From: CAJBLF01 sp964418415
GTDB lineage: Bacteria > Patescibacteriota > Gracilibacteria > Absconditabacterales > Absconditicoccaceae
NCBI GenBank assembly: GCA_964418415.1
Contig: CAYQLB010000018.1
Span: 1-19,416, forward strand
Reading direction: 5' to 3'
DNA length: 19,416 nucleotides
Shown: piece after piece, positions 1 through 10,620 of the stretch
How positions within the stretch are numbered: position 1 is the stretch's first letter
Layout: the number at the start of each line of letters is the position of its first letter
The notes under the pieces: model-generated
The model's database searches: none
Told to the model about the DNA's origin: nothing
Seen by the model: the letters and a program-made list of their open reading frames with translations, nothing else
Position numbers and translations under genes: made by a program

Positions 1-3000
1 ATACAATAACAAGAATAACAAAGATACCAACAACAACACCAATAATAATGAGTAATATTTTTAATCGATTTGATCATCATGAAGAATTATCTGCTTGGAG
101 AGTATCGGCATTAGCGACAGGTTTGATGTCATTATCAGGACAAGCATCACTAGCGATACTATAGAAAGCCAAAATCCTACACATATTCGGCATAATGATA
201 GTTGTCATATCCAAAGGATCAACCTGATTGGTTTGGATTTCTGTTCATTCTGGGGCAAGATTCCTCTTTATAGTATTGATAATATCCTGAAGTACAGCTT
301 TTCTTTTGTCTTGCTGTGTAGCATTTTCAGTAGCAGAATCAGAAATAACAGATTCAAATTCTTTGAAAAGTCATTCTATATCAACGGCAAGATTAGCAGG
401 AAGGATAGAAAGTATTTCTGCTTTTGATAATTCATATGCATTGCCTCCACCAGCGGCAGCTACCGCTTTATCAGTAAGACTCGTAAAGATATTTTCTAAG
501 GAAGTTTTTTGTTCATCTGAAAGGCTGATATCATGAGTCTCATAAAAATCTTTTGTTGCAACGACATTGGATTTGGTATTTGTTTGATCAATCAATCCAT
601 CTCTCAATCCCACCATAAGTGTTCTAAAATTTGCCATATCACCCGTAGAAAAATCGTTAGGTAGTGTGTTAATAAAATTATTGATAGCATCATAAACAAT
701 CTTCATATCTGGAGAAAGGTCAGCTTCAAAATCCAAGAATGAAACAGTGAAATCTTTGGAAACTTGAGTAGTATCAGGTCTAGTATAATATATTCTACCG
801 ATAACAGATTCATATTTAGGTTCATATTTTTTGAGAAAAACTTCATTACAAAGGAAATCTTTATCATTTTCCTTGACCGTATCACTATCACTATCAAATG
901 CTATATCGGTATCCACATAACACGTTCATTTCGAGTCATCATATTTGATATAAAATAATATCGTATTGTCGAGATTTTTACCGACAAAGAAATCGACAGA
1001 TCCGCTAGTGATAGAAACCTTAGGAACAGAAAGGATATGAAAATCACCCATATTCATAGTACCGGTAACAAGATTGAGTGTCCATCTCTTGTCTGCTATA
1101 TTTGCATACTTATCTGTCACTTCCATAGATACGAAATATTTGCCATATGCAGGATAGGTAAAATCAAATGCATCACCCGTAGTAACAACAAATCATGGAT
1201 CTGTTTTACAATCAAGCATACTGAAACAGATTGTTCTATTAGCTATATCACCCAAACTTACATCTCTAAAAATAACAAGTCTTTCATAGGTATCAGAAAG
1301 CAGCATAGGTTTAAGTCAATCTTTAACAACAATATTACCACCAACACCGATTCATTTATATCCTCTATAGAGCACGGCAGCTCTTGGTCTATATCAAAAT
1401 TCATTAGGATCGGTAAAGACATGTTTCACACGATCAGATTTGGTAGTAAGATCCCAAGTGCCATCACCATCAAAATCATATTGAATAGTCCTCTCTCTGA
1501 TGAAATCAGGTCTATCGGAAATGATTTTGGAAACAACATCAAAAGTTACTTCATCACCGATTTCTGCGCTTGCGACATCTGATTTCAAGGTAACTAAAGG
1601 AATATCTGGTCTACTAACATCTGGAGGAAAGAACACCAACGGTCAATTACCTATAATATCTTGATTACTTTGATTACCCTCATCATTGTCGTACATAGTA
1701 ACACCAAACATGAATTCACCAGGAACTCTAGGAAGAGAAAAATACGCATACGGAATAGAACCTGGAGTTATTTTGGTTTCAAGTGGTCTACTTGGATCAT
1801 CCTTGTAGTAATAATACCATTTGAAATAAGAGATAAATCCATCAGGATCTATAGCATTGGTTGCACTCACTTTCACAATCAATGGATCATAAGTATCATT
1901 GAAGATATCCTTTTTATTATTTTCATTGAAACCAACACCGATCTCGTTTCCATATTGAGGGAAAAAGAGTACGACATTATCAATTTTTGGAAGTGCATTC
2001 ACGACATTAAAATAGATTCTAGCTTTATCACTTTTGGAAATAGTAGTATCCTCTGCTGTTAAATCGATATATGTACATCACATTTCATTAAATTTATATT
2101 TGAACGTAGCTTGTTTAAAAATTTCATTGTTCTGTGGCTGGAAGAAAAATTGGAGTCAAACTTTTTCTCACTTAGTGTTGACAGAAATTGAAGGATCTAT
2201 AGTAAATTCTGCATATCTATCTATTCTATATGCAGGAACAGTACCACTAGTTCATTCCGTATCGAGACATTCATCGTTTTGAGTTTGGATATTTGCACTT
2301 TTATCGACTACCGTAAATGCAGCTACAGGATAGGTTTTCTCTCAAACAAAAACATTTTTACTGACTTCATTTTCCATACCATCAGCTCCGCTCACTTTGA
2401 GAACGACTTTGTAGATACCAGATTTTTTATACGTGTGTGCTATCCTATCGGTTTGAATTGTCCTAGTATCTTTATCAGCAAAATCCCGCTGGTAATTGAG
2501 AATTGGTGCATTGGATTTGACTACGAAATTCATAGGATTGCCCCGTGGCGTAGCAATAGGTACAGCAAAAATTTCAGGTCTGAGCGTAGAAATCACTTCC
2601 AGCTCTTTTTCTATTTCTGCTATCTTACCATATTCATCTCTAACCGTCAATTTGATGATATGTTTGCCTACCGCATCAAACTGAACTTTGATTTTTTCAT
2701 TGGCATTTTCAGTTTTGACAACCTTAGTCGTAGTAGGATCAGAAAATGTTCGTTCGTAAGAAAGAGTATCATATCAATTGGTTTTATCTACATCAGAACT
2801 AACTGAAGCATCAAAAATAAATTCTGAAGGATTTTTTCGTGAGTTACTCGGTGTAATAGTAAATTGTGGTAAAGGTTCTGTAGATTCTACATAGACAGAC
2901 AGCGAATCAATATTGGTTTGTCCAAGTTCATCCTCTACAGTAAGTTTGACTGTATATACTCATGGTTTTTTGAATTGTTGTTTGATAGATTTACCCTGGA

Positions 3001-4177
3001 AAGTATCTATTTTATTTCCTGCTTCATCAAACACTTCTCGGGTAAAGAGCTTAAGGCTAGAAACAATAGAATACGAAGGAGTAGAATCAAATGCGAAAGT
3101 CATAGAAGTATTTCCATTCTCTGGTTGTTGTTTGATAATAGCAACAGGATCAGAAACCAAAATATAGAAGTTTTCTATAATTTTATTTGTCTCATTATCC
3201 GTTGTAGTCATAGTCAATTTATATTCACCCTGCCCAGGCAAAATCAACCTCATGACGCCAGGTTTCCCATCACCATCTTTAGTATAATTAAACCCATCCT
3301 TTGATGTAACAGTTCGATTATGAGAAATAATTTGTCTGCCTCACATCGGTAAAGTAGCAGAACCATCAAAGATAATACCTTTTTCCGCTTCCTGGATACC
3401 TACCTTGATTTTACTGTCTTTGACGAGTTTTTGACCATTAGCATAGACAACAATATTCGCAGTTTTGGGAGTAACATCTATCGATATGGTTTTTTCACCA
3501 TCAAAAATACCATTGGTTGCCTGATTAGAACTTCTCACCGTAAGATGCACTTGATAGTTTCCAGGCTCAGTAAATGTTGCGTTGACGACAGGACCTACGC
3601 CGATAGTAGTATCATCACCATCAGTATCCCTATAATATCGATAATAGTTTTTGCTCGGTATAGTATCATTTGAAGGATCTATACTTCCTCTCGCATCGAA
3701 AGTAACGGTCAAGGGAGCAGGTCAACCTTGAGGAGAGATTTTTGCATTAGCAACAACCGTATATTTGGAATTCACTTTTTTGACGATATCACCAAATGGC
3801 TTATAACAGTTCGTCATAAAAGAAGCAAGTTTAGCCTGATAATCTGTGCTTGTGTACATAGTCAACCCTTGAGTAATATCCAAACATTGTTGATACGTAA
3901 CTTTGAAAGCATAATCTTGAGGAAATTTTGGAAACACTACCTGAAAACTTGTATTCAATTCGGTAAATTTGCTTTGCGGTATTTGGGTTCCAATTTTACT
4001 CGCTGAATCTATTTCGATAAATAAAGCAAGAATTTTATTATAATCTTCTTGGATCGCATAGTTCGCTATATAATCAGTAGGGACCGTAGCATTAATTCTA
4101 CCGATAATGAATGCGATTGAAAGCGTCATAACCATCAAAAGTACTTTGGTGAGTGTCTTAGAAAACAGTGATCTCAT
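1..4177 (-). CDS. Giant PKD-repeat surface protein, C-terminal end missing
   Basis: A single frame of at least 1392 codons runs from the ATG at 4177 to the left edge with no TAA or TAG; I checked all gaps between TGA codons. It holds 19 TGAs, read here as Gly. Residues 1-30 form a signal peptide (basic start, then a hydrophobic stretch ending near INA). PKD-type beta-sandwich repeats follow, for example residues 155-225 (FTEPGNYQVHLTV), about 403-415 (KKP-G-VYTVKLTVED, where the Gly is a TGA at 2960-2962), and about 900 (YDFDGDGTWDL). The last 20 residues before the edge (about 1373-1392) are an unbroken run of I, L, V, G and F after a basic NRLK, so a membrane helix anchors the C-terminus. 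Inference: an envelope protein with a large extracellular adhesive or structural part. No enzyme domain is visible. No Shine-Dalgarno sequence precedes the start. The family call is strong, the role is not known. Confidence 0.88.
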
Positions 4178-4369
4178 GCAGATAAGTAAGTGCTAAATCC
4201 TATACTATCACGGGGGGAAAAATTCGGAAAAGGGAGCCAAAGAATGGCATACTCACCACTTATAACAATTTCAGGAGCATTTGCAAAAAAAAATGCAAGA
4301 CAAATAGGGTTTGAAAATATAAGAGAAATATATAGAGTATGGCAACTTTTATCCTTTTATAGAAGGATC

Positions 4370-4990
4370 ATGAAAAAAATTATCGTACTATCGGTTTTAT
4401 CATTTGTAATGCTATGACTCATGGGATGTACCACAAAAAAGACAGACACTAATGCAGCAGCATGTAAGCAAGCTATCCAGACGTATCTGGATCAATCACA
4501 AAAATCTACCACAGGCATGGAAGTTGCTAAGGGCGACGCAGTTACCGTAGATTATATAGGAAGATTAGATGATTCCACTGTCTTCGATACAAGCGTAGAA
4601 AGCATAGCGAAAGCATGCGGAAAATACACAGCAGGAAGAGACTATACGGGTGGATTACTCTTCAACGTTTGAGTAGGCCACATGATTGCAGGATTTGACC
4701 AAGGTGTCGTTGGTATGAAGGTCGGAGAGACAAAAACCATACAAATAGAGCCAAAAGACGCATATGGAGAATATAATCAAGAACTTGTTTTTACTATAGA
4801 AAAAGACAAAATCCCTGAAGCAGATAAATATGAAGTCGGTATGCAAGTAATAGGAAATAATGGACAACCATTTACCGTCAAAGAAATTACGAGTACAAGT
4901 ATTATCTTCGACGCAAACCACGAATTAGCAGGTAAAACATTGATTTTTGATATCACCATCAAAAACGTAGAAAAACCTACACAACAATAA
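4370..4990 (+). CDS. Lipoprotein SlyD-like FKBP peptidyl-prolyl isomerase
   Basis: Peptidyl-prolyl cis-trans isomerase of the FKBP family, 206 residues, with two TGA codons read as Gly (residues 16 and 101). The start at 4370 follows AGAAGGA and gives a lipoprotein signal, MKKIIVLSV... with lipobox L-M-G-C, so Cys20 would be lipidated and the enzyme would sit outside the membrane. The FKBP domain starts near residue 46 (GDAVTVDYIGRL). The second TGA lies in FNV-G-VGHMIAGFDQG, at the conserved Gly that precedes the VG-M-I-GF loop. The DANHELAGKTLIFDI stretch near the end is typical of SlyD-type members with an insert-in-flap domain, but there is no His-rich metal-binding tail. Inference: it helps fold exported proteins. 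The large PKD gene is its divergent neighbour. A frame extending upstream to 4190 is open but has no homology and would destroy the signal peptide. Confidence 0.9.
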
Positions 4991-5060
4991 GAGATAGAAA
5001 TAAAATAAAGTACAAACAAAACAGAGCAAAAGCTATTTAGTTTTTTTCGTAATCAAAAAA

Positions 5061-5489
5061 ATGATTTCCAAAAATAAACCAGAAAACTTCACCCCAAAAT
5101 TTGAGGTGGTGAGTTGTTTTGTAGAATATAAAGAGGAAATACTCTTATTACTTAGACAAGATCATAAGCCAGAACCAAACACCTATGGAGTGCCTGCAGG
5201 CAAAGTCGATGTAGGAGAGAATCCAGCACAAGCGATGCAAAGGGAAGGAAAAGAAGAGACAACAATCAATCTTAGATGAGCAAAATATTTTGATAAACTC
5301 TATGTAAGATATCCTGAATATGATTTCATCTATCATATGTTTCATAAACAGTTTGATGCTCAACCCAAGGTTACTATAAATCCCAATGAACATAAAGAGT
5401 ATATTCGAAAAACACCAACAGAAGCATTGAAGATGAATTTAATTAAAGACCTTGATGAGTGTATTAGGTTATTTTATGACATAAAATAG
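5061..5489 (+). CDS. Nudix hydrolase
   Basis: 142 residues, one TGA read as Gly (codon 5277-5279), TAG stop. Nudix enzymes hydrolyse nucleoside diphosphates linked to another group, using Mg ions held by the Nudix box. The box is seen as G-KVDVG-E-NPAQAMQ-RE-GK-EE, starting near residue 46. It keeps the invariant G, E, RE and EE, but the hydrophobic residue after RE is Gly and the usual late Gly is Thr, so it is slightly degenerate. VPAGKVDVGE before the box fits the MutT/NUDIX fold. The part after the TGA (AKYFDKLYVRYPEYDF) continues the domain and shows that the frame is not really interrupted. Substrate cannot be told. It lies 70 bases after the FKBP gene on the same strand and may share its transcript. 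Confidence 0.85.
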
Positions 5490-5534
5490 TTAAATAAAAA
5501 CTCACATAATAATCACTTAAAAAACAAAAAACAT

Positions 5535-6017
5535 ATGAACAACAAAATTTTAGAAAGACCAAACGGAAAGTACTGGACACTCGAAGATATCCAAGCACTT
5601 GATGAAGCAATGATGTATACCGATTTATTCATCATCGCTTTACGAATAATCGACAGAATGCCCAAAGAAAATCTCACACAGATTTGCGGTCCCATAACCA
5701 CAGGAGGAAAAGGATCGCGAGACGCAAACATTGAAGAGTTCGACAAAGCGATTTTCTTTTTCATTTCCAAAGGAGAGAATATCTTTGATCAGATGCCTTT
5801 CCAAGACGCTATGGAAAGATTGAGTAAAGATGTAGAAGGATATGACACAAGGATTCTTGAACATTTTTACTTACCACTCTTCAGATCAGGAAGAATAAAA
5901 AAATTCAAATTTTTGCCTGATTGGGAAGGTTCTTTTGGTGCAAATTGGGAACACGAACAAGTAGAAGAGTTGAAGATAGATTTCGAAGATTTACAGAAAA
6001 ATTGGTGTAAAAATTAA
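5535..6017 (+). CDS. DUF4406 / nucleoside deoxyribosyltransferase-like protein
   Basis: 160 residues, no TGA codons, TAA stop. Two blocks suggest the DUF4406 / nucleoside 2-deoxyribosyltransferase-like fold: residues 50-92 (ICGPIT..., Asn at 65, then EEFDKA and a G-x-x-IFDQMPFQ turn) and residues 125-145 (FKFLPDWEGSFGANWEHEQ), which resembles the family pattern of LPGW-x-x-S-x-GA-x-x-E. The Glu in the second block (139 or 141) would be the candidate nucleophile in a true deoxyribosyltransferase. This is a motif-level match by eye, and an unrelated hypothetical protein remains possible. The gene follows the Nudix gene by 45 bases on the same strand; both could act on nucleotides, which is inference. 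A strong terminator ends the unit. Confidence 0.62.
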   Translation: MNNKILERPNGKYWTLEDIQALDEAMMYTDLFIIALRIIDRMPKENLTQICGPITTGGKGSRDANIEEFDKAIFFFISKGENIFDQMPFQDAMERLSKDVEGYDTRILEHFYLPLFRSGRIKKFKFLPDWEGSFGANWEHEQVEELKIDFEDLQKNWCKN

Positions 6018-6029
6018 TAAAAAAATAGA

Positions 6030-6059
6030 AGAGACTGGTCTCCCCAGCCTCTTTTTTTT
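6030..6059 (+). terminator. Intrinsic terminator after the FKBP-Nudix-DUF4406 unit
   Basis: The stem AGAGACTGG pairs with CCAGCCTCT (9 positions, one A/C mismatch) around the loop TCTCC and is followed by eight T. It begins 13 bases after the DUF4406-like stop. A-rich sequence before the stem may also let it act against tsaD transcription from the other strand. Confidence 0.8.
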
Positions 6060-6123
6060 ACAAAAGAAAAAAGCGATTAATAATGGCTCCATATACTCAT
6101 AGCCCATTTCAGTAATTCCGCCA

Positions 6124-6151
6124 TTTATCATTTATCATCTATCATTCAACA
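6124..6151. repeat. Degenerate heptamer repeat across the tsaD stop codon
   Basis: Four seven-base units in a row, TTTATCA twice, then TCTATCA and TTCAACA. They cover the last codons and the TAG stop of tsaD (6139-6141). Similar seven-base runs occur at 11469-11503, 11828-11855 and 13898-13925. Confidence 0.6.
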
Positions 6152-7158
6152 TTATATTCAATTATCCCAGCTAATCCTATCATAGCTGCATTATCCGTAG
6201 AATAAACTTTTTTCGTCGGTCTCAAAACAATAGCGTCAGGTATTTTTTCTTTCGCATACTGTTGTAAATATTCTCGTAATCTATCGTTACACGACACTCC
6301 TCCAGCCAATCATAAGGTCTTTACATCGAAAGCGATTCCTGCTCTGACTAACTTTTTTACCATCACTTCGACAACGGCTTCTTGAAATTCATAGGCGATG
6401 TCACAGATCAGCTCTTCAGTCAACGGAGTTCATTTTTTTTCCAATTCTTTTAAAAGAAATGAAACCTGACTTTTCATTCACGAAAAACTGAATTCAAACT
6501 CATCCTTGGAAAGAAATATTCTTTTAAATTCGACGTCGCTATTTGGTTTTCATTGTAAAGCTTTTTCTGAAATTCGTTGTCCTCCAGGATATGGTCCTCA
6601 CAACATTCTCGCAACTTTATCAAAACACTCGCCTGCCGCATCATCCAAAGTATATCAGACTTTTTTGATTCGATATCACCCGAATTGATGAGCTTCTTCA
6701 ACAGCAGAATCAGTAACCACGTAAATATCATTATGTCCACCACTCGCAGTCAACACAACAAGCGGGAATTGTATATCTGAAGTTTTTCTATCGAGCAAAA
6801 GTGAGAATAAATGTCAGTAAATATGGTTCACATGTACCAGCGGTTTAGTAAAATAGCTGGAAATCAATGAAGCCACGGCTTTTCCGACAACTAATGAGCC
6901 GGGAAGTCACGGATGAACAGTTACACTGACAAAATCGACGTCTTTGATCATATCCAGACCGATATTTTTTATTACTTCGAGAATTTTATCGTAATGCAAT
7001 CTGGAAGCGATTTCTGGCACTACACCTCAGTATTTCTGATGATCCTGGATCTGAGAATAGGCCAAAAGTGCATCTACAGCAAAAGTCTGTCAATCGAAGC
7101 TGACAATTCCTACAGAAGTATCGTCACAACTAGTTTCTATCGCTAAAGTTTTGATCAT
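6139..7158 (-). CDS. tsaD: tRNA N6-adenosine threonylcarbamoyltransferase TsaD
   Basis: Transfers the threonylcarbamoyl group to A37 of tRNAs that read ANN codons (t6A), normally with TsaB and TsaE. 339 residues, the usual length, ending in TAG. Twelve TGA codons are read as Gly, so under the standard code only small fragments remain. Family motifs in order: residues 1-11 MIKTLAIETSC and DDTS; G-GVVPEIASR at 44 (G44 = TGA); VTVHP-G-LPGSLVVG at 84 (TGA); metal-site VNHIY-G-H at 115 (TGA); LTASGGHND; V-G-YTLDDAAGE at 168 (TGA); LG-GPYPGGQRISEKA at 187 (TGA); FSFS-G-MKSQV at 227 (TGA); LAGGVSCNDRLRE; and STDNAAMIG, whose Asp completes the metal site. All key residues are intact. The gene stands alone on this strand, divergent from the S1-domain gene. 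Confidence 0.97.
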
Positions 7159-7182
7159 AATCAACACAAAAACACATAAATT

Positions 7183-7196
7183 ATCAATATATTGAT
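7183..7196. promoter_or_regulatory. 14-base perfect palindrome in the tsaD leader
   Basis: ATCAATATATTGAT is perfectly self-complementary and lies 25 bases upstream of the tsaD start, in the space between divergent genes. It could bind a dimeric regulator, but AT-rich palindromes of this size also arise by chance. Confidence 0.25.
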
Positions 7197-7222
7197 GGCC
7201 TAAAATTTTCCGTACCTTAAAT

Positions 7223-7251
7223 TTGCTTTTTTAAACGTTTAGGGATATAAT
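7223..7251 (+). promoter_or_regulatory. Sigma70-type promoter of the S1-domain gene
   Basis: TTGCTT, 17 bases, then a perfect TATAAT. Start of transcription would be near 7258, leaving a leader of about 110 bases before the ATG at 7371. The spacer contains the 10-base palindrome TAAACGTTTA (7232-7241), well placed for a repressor. A second TATAAT at 7349-7354 has no good -35 box. Confidence 0.6.
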
Positions 7252-7370
7252 TGAAGTACAATAAATAACACAAATGTTTCGAGAAAGTTTTTATGCTACA
7301 AAAAATACCGGTCATAAAAATATCGAAAGAGAATATAATTATATCTTTTATAATGTAAAGAACATATACA

Positions 7371-9047
7371 ATGTCTGATATGAAAAAATTCAAAAGTATC
7401 GATAAACTCCACGATCGAGTGGTAGATTTATCAGAAACTGAAAGAAAAAGCCATCAAGCAGCAAAACAAATCTATAAAACTTTGCTGGGGATAGTGAATA
7501 AAAAAAACGAACAAGCAAATACCTATGAAAAAGATTTCGATGGACGGTTGGATGAAAAATTAGCAAACAGAGTAAAAAGAGCGAAAATCAAAGCTAAAAA
7601 AGAAACATCAGCATCCACAAAAAAAGAACAGAAGCAGAATAACGGAAAAGATTATAAAGAAGTTTTGGAATGAATCAAAAAAGAAAACAAAAATGCAGAG
7701 AGTATGCAGGACACTATTTTCAAAATCATCAAGAGAGCATTCAATAAAAACGTTTACTTTCACAAAGGATCCGATATTGATAAAGATGCATCATTATTTT
7801 TGCTCAAAGCTACAGGATTTTTCAAAGATAATGATAATAAACGAATAGAACTCAATAAAGCTATTTCGGAAATTCCTGAAGGAGAGAGTGGAGAAAAATG
7901 ATTGAGTATAGATACGGGAGATACCGTAAGTGGAATCAAGATAGAGAACGTAGAAAAAAATCATACAACAGGAAAAAAACACAAATCATTAATACATTCC
8001 AAAGTCATCGTAAGTGAACATTCAGATTTATCTCTCGAAGCAAAAAACACACAAAGACCAACATCAAGCGCACATATGATCTATCATATATTGGATCAAT
8101 TAGGACAGTTACCTACGCAAAAAAAAGAACAACTCAAAAGATTTATCAATTTCGTCGATATCGTAGATAGTTTGGATTATCAAGCAAGCGGTATGGATTA
8201 TCCAAACAGTTATAGGACATTATTCGGACTCTATAGAAATCTGAATATTAACGATATTTTCGGATATTTTGCAGATCCAAAAAATACAGGATTCGAAATA
8301 TTATCGGATGAATATATGAACAAACAAAAAATTATGAAACGTTATCGAAAAAACAATGAAAGAGTGGAAGAACAAACAACACTCAAAGAAATATCAAACA
8401 AACAAAAGGAAAGAGTCGAAAAGAATATGGCACAAATAAATGATACACAAAGAAAAGGACAATTCGGAAAATACAAAGGAGCGATGTATCATATTGCACT
8501 AGGAAATGAAATCAATGATGGACCACAAGTAGCATCATATTATGGAGGTGGATTATTGAAAATATATCCGAGTGGAGATCTCTATATGTACAGTCCACAA
8601 TTGTTGCCAAAAAAAATACTGAATTTCAATACCGATGATCATTTTCTCACCATCAGAAATATCAAAGCAGAAGATCTTAAGAAAATCATCGATCTTTTCG
8701 AATTCAATGCCCGCGTAAAAGAAACAGAAGGGGTGAAAGAAAGAATACTAGCATATCACGAAAGTATAACAAAACAGCAAAAAGAAACTAAACAAGGTGA
8801 TATCAATAATCTTCCCAAAGAATTGGATATCAAAAAATTGGAAATAGGAAAGATATTGACAGGAATAGTACATAACGTAAATGGAAAATATATTTACGTC
8901 AATCTTACCCCAACAATCAAAGGACTTATCAAAGAAGACAAAAAAGAAAAAGATCTAAAATGAGGCGAAGAAATTAGAGTTAGAGTAAAAAACATCTCAC
9001 AATGAGAGAATAATATACCACATATAGAACTTGAAAAAGTAGCCTAA
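7371..9047 (+). CDS. S1-domain protein with a possible DHH-like core
   Basis: 558 residues with four TGA codons read as Gly (7671, 7899, 8961, 9003), stop TAA at 9045. Residues 1-110 are highly charged and probably helical or coiled (Lys/Glu-rich, few hydrophobics). Residues 490-558 form an S1 RNA-binding domain (LEIGKILTGIVHNVNGKYIYVNL...IKGLI...IRVRVKNIS), interrupted twice by TGA. The middle, about residues 125-330, has the layout of a DHH-type phosphoesterase: an acidic SDIDKDASLFLLK, a GLSIDTGD segment, VIVSEHSD where active members have DHH, then RPTSSAHMIYHILDQLG. The DHH triad itself is not present, so activity is doubtful and the assignment is only inference. Inferred role: RNA binding or RNA turnover. 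Its stop codon overlaps the stop of the convergent flippase gene by four bases. Confidence 0.8.
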
Positions 9048-10597
9048 TACACAATATCAGAATGTACTTCATCGGTCGTCAATCATTTGGCGACCTTTTT
9101 TATTGAAGACAGAGAAAGATATACAATCAAAAGATTCAATGGAATAGCTATGATAAAAAATCGAAGCACATTTATGTGCCATATAGAGGTAATTACGTAT
9201 CATACTAATGACATACCACATAGCAGCAAAAACAAGACCCAGAAGATTTTCCAAGAAAATATGGGCTGGACACGATATTTTCTCCCTACCAACATAGCTC
9301 ATAAAACGAAAATAAGTTCTATAGCGAGCTGAGTAATAACTCAACCGAAGAGTCAATATTTGGGTATCATCCATATTCCCAAAGGGATTCCTACTAAGAC
9401 TCAAATCAGATTAATGGGTAAAAGAACATTTTGTTTTTCCACAGCAACAAACAGATAATTGTATACTTGTTTGATAAAACTTCGGAGAAGTACAATACCT
9501 AAGAAAGGAAGTACTTGATTGGATCATCGAGCAGCTAAAGAAGCAAAACTTCACAAAAACGCTTTGCCAGAAACCACGAGAACGATTTGATCTGCGAAAA
9601 GCCAAAAGTTTATGGCAATCACTCATCCGATAAAGAACATAAGCAAAAGAAGATTACCTATACTCTTACGCTTATTTATCGATGAATAATTGGATATTTT
9701 GTGCAACAAGGAATTTCACAGTGCTGAAGGAATAATCAATAATATCTCTATCAATGATAATGATAATGCCCAAAATCATGAATAATCATGACCTCAAGAC
9801 GTAGGAAAAAACCATCATAAAAACAGGAGTACAATCAAGGTATGGAAACTACTAAGGTAATAGGAAACTCCATATTGTCGATTACGTTTGATGATATCCT
9901 TGGTAAATTTTCGATCAAAGATAATATTGAGTTTTAAAAGTTTATTGGCACTCAGATGTATCTGGATATTTTGTCCTATAGAGCTCGCAACAACAGAAAA
10001 CATGATACAACAGAAAGCTATCAAGGAAATCGTACTACCATCAAAGGTCATATCTTTGAAGATAAAGAATACCACAGGTATCAAAATAGCTATCTGAGAA
10101 AGTCTAGCGACGATCAAAGATCGACTCAACTTATCCATCCTCCAGAAAATCTGCAAAGGCAATTGTTGTATACCCGCATACATAAAACTCGCAGAAAAAA
10201 TCATACCAAACGGTAATCATCGTACCAAATATGGATTAGAGGTATACGCAGGCAAAAGATAAGCAACAATGATAGCAACAACATAAATAACACTCATAAT
10301 AATCAATCTCGTACCAACAAATTTGCCATATTCAGTCTTAAGTTCTGTATGATGAGGATCTTTTTCCTGTTCTTTAATCACTCACAAACGTTTGACAGCA
10401 AGAACATACAATCAAAGATCAGCCAATGCGGTCCATATCGCGAAATATTTTAATATCGTAGAATAATCTCCATATTGTAAAGGACCCAAATATGGAGTAA
10501 TAATTTTGATTGTCAAAAATCCAAATAAAGCACTGATAATCCTTCCTATCAGTTGCCATGCTGCATCTTTTATGACTAATCTATGTGAAGAAACCAT
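9044..10597 (-). CDS. Wzx-like polysaccharide flippase (MOP superfamily)
   Basis: 517 residues, TAG stop, 16 TGA codons read as Gly. The protein is almost wholly hydrophobic with about 12-14 predicted membrane helices, the size and build of Wzx / polysaccharide biosynthesis flippases, which move lipid-linked oligosaccharides across the membrane. The N-terminus (AAWQLIGRIISALFGFLT, then ITPYLGPLQYGDYSTI) carries the usual first helix followed by the LG-x-x-x-YG turn of the family. Later parts such as LPFLGIVLLRSFIKQ and the closing helices fit helices 9-14. The start at 10597 is the first ATG and gives a complete first helix. The family is confident; a lipid II flippase (MurJ) is less likely given the motif. 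The other frames of the last 600 bases look like shadows. The tail overlaps the S1-gene stop and carries that gene's terminator hairpin inside its coding sequence. Confidence 0.87.
9074..9101 (+). terminator. Terminator of the S1-domain gene, inside the flippase gene
   Basis: GGTCGTCAA pairs with TTGGCGACC (9 bp, one T/G wobble) around the loop TCAT, followed by six T. It lies 26 bases past the S1-gene stop and within the last 20 codons of the flippase on the other strand, where it has no T run. Confidence 0.82.
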
Positions 10598-10620
10598 ATC
10601 ACTGAATGATTAATAAATTG

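Noticed and set aside
4277..4296. Small inverted repeat GCATTT / AAATGC before the FKBP gene
   Set aside because: Six pairs around an A-rich loop, expected by chance in this composition, and no T run.
4190..4369. Upstream extension of the FKBP frame
   Set aside because: The ATG at 4370 has a ribosome-binding-like AGAAGGA and starts a lipoprotein signal; the extension has no motif and would bury the signal.
7274..7405. 43-codon frame in the leader of the S1-domain gene, overlapping its start
   Set aside because: It has an ATG and a TAA and one TGA, but no motif, no ribosome-binding site and AT-driven composition; a leader peptide cannot be supported from one sequence.
9069..9626. Two minus-strand frames of 111 and 71 residues
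   Set aside because: They are shadows in another frame of the flippase, which is continuous once TGA is read as Gly and has the expected membrane helices.
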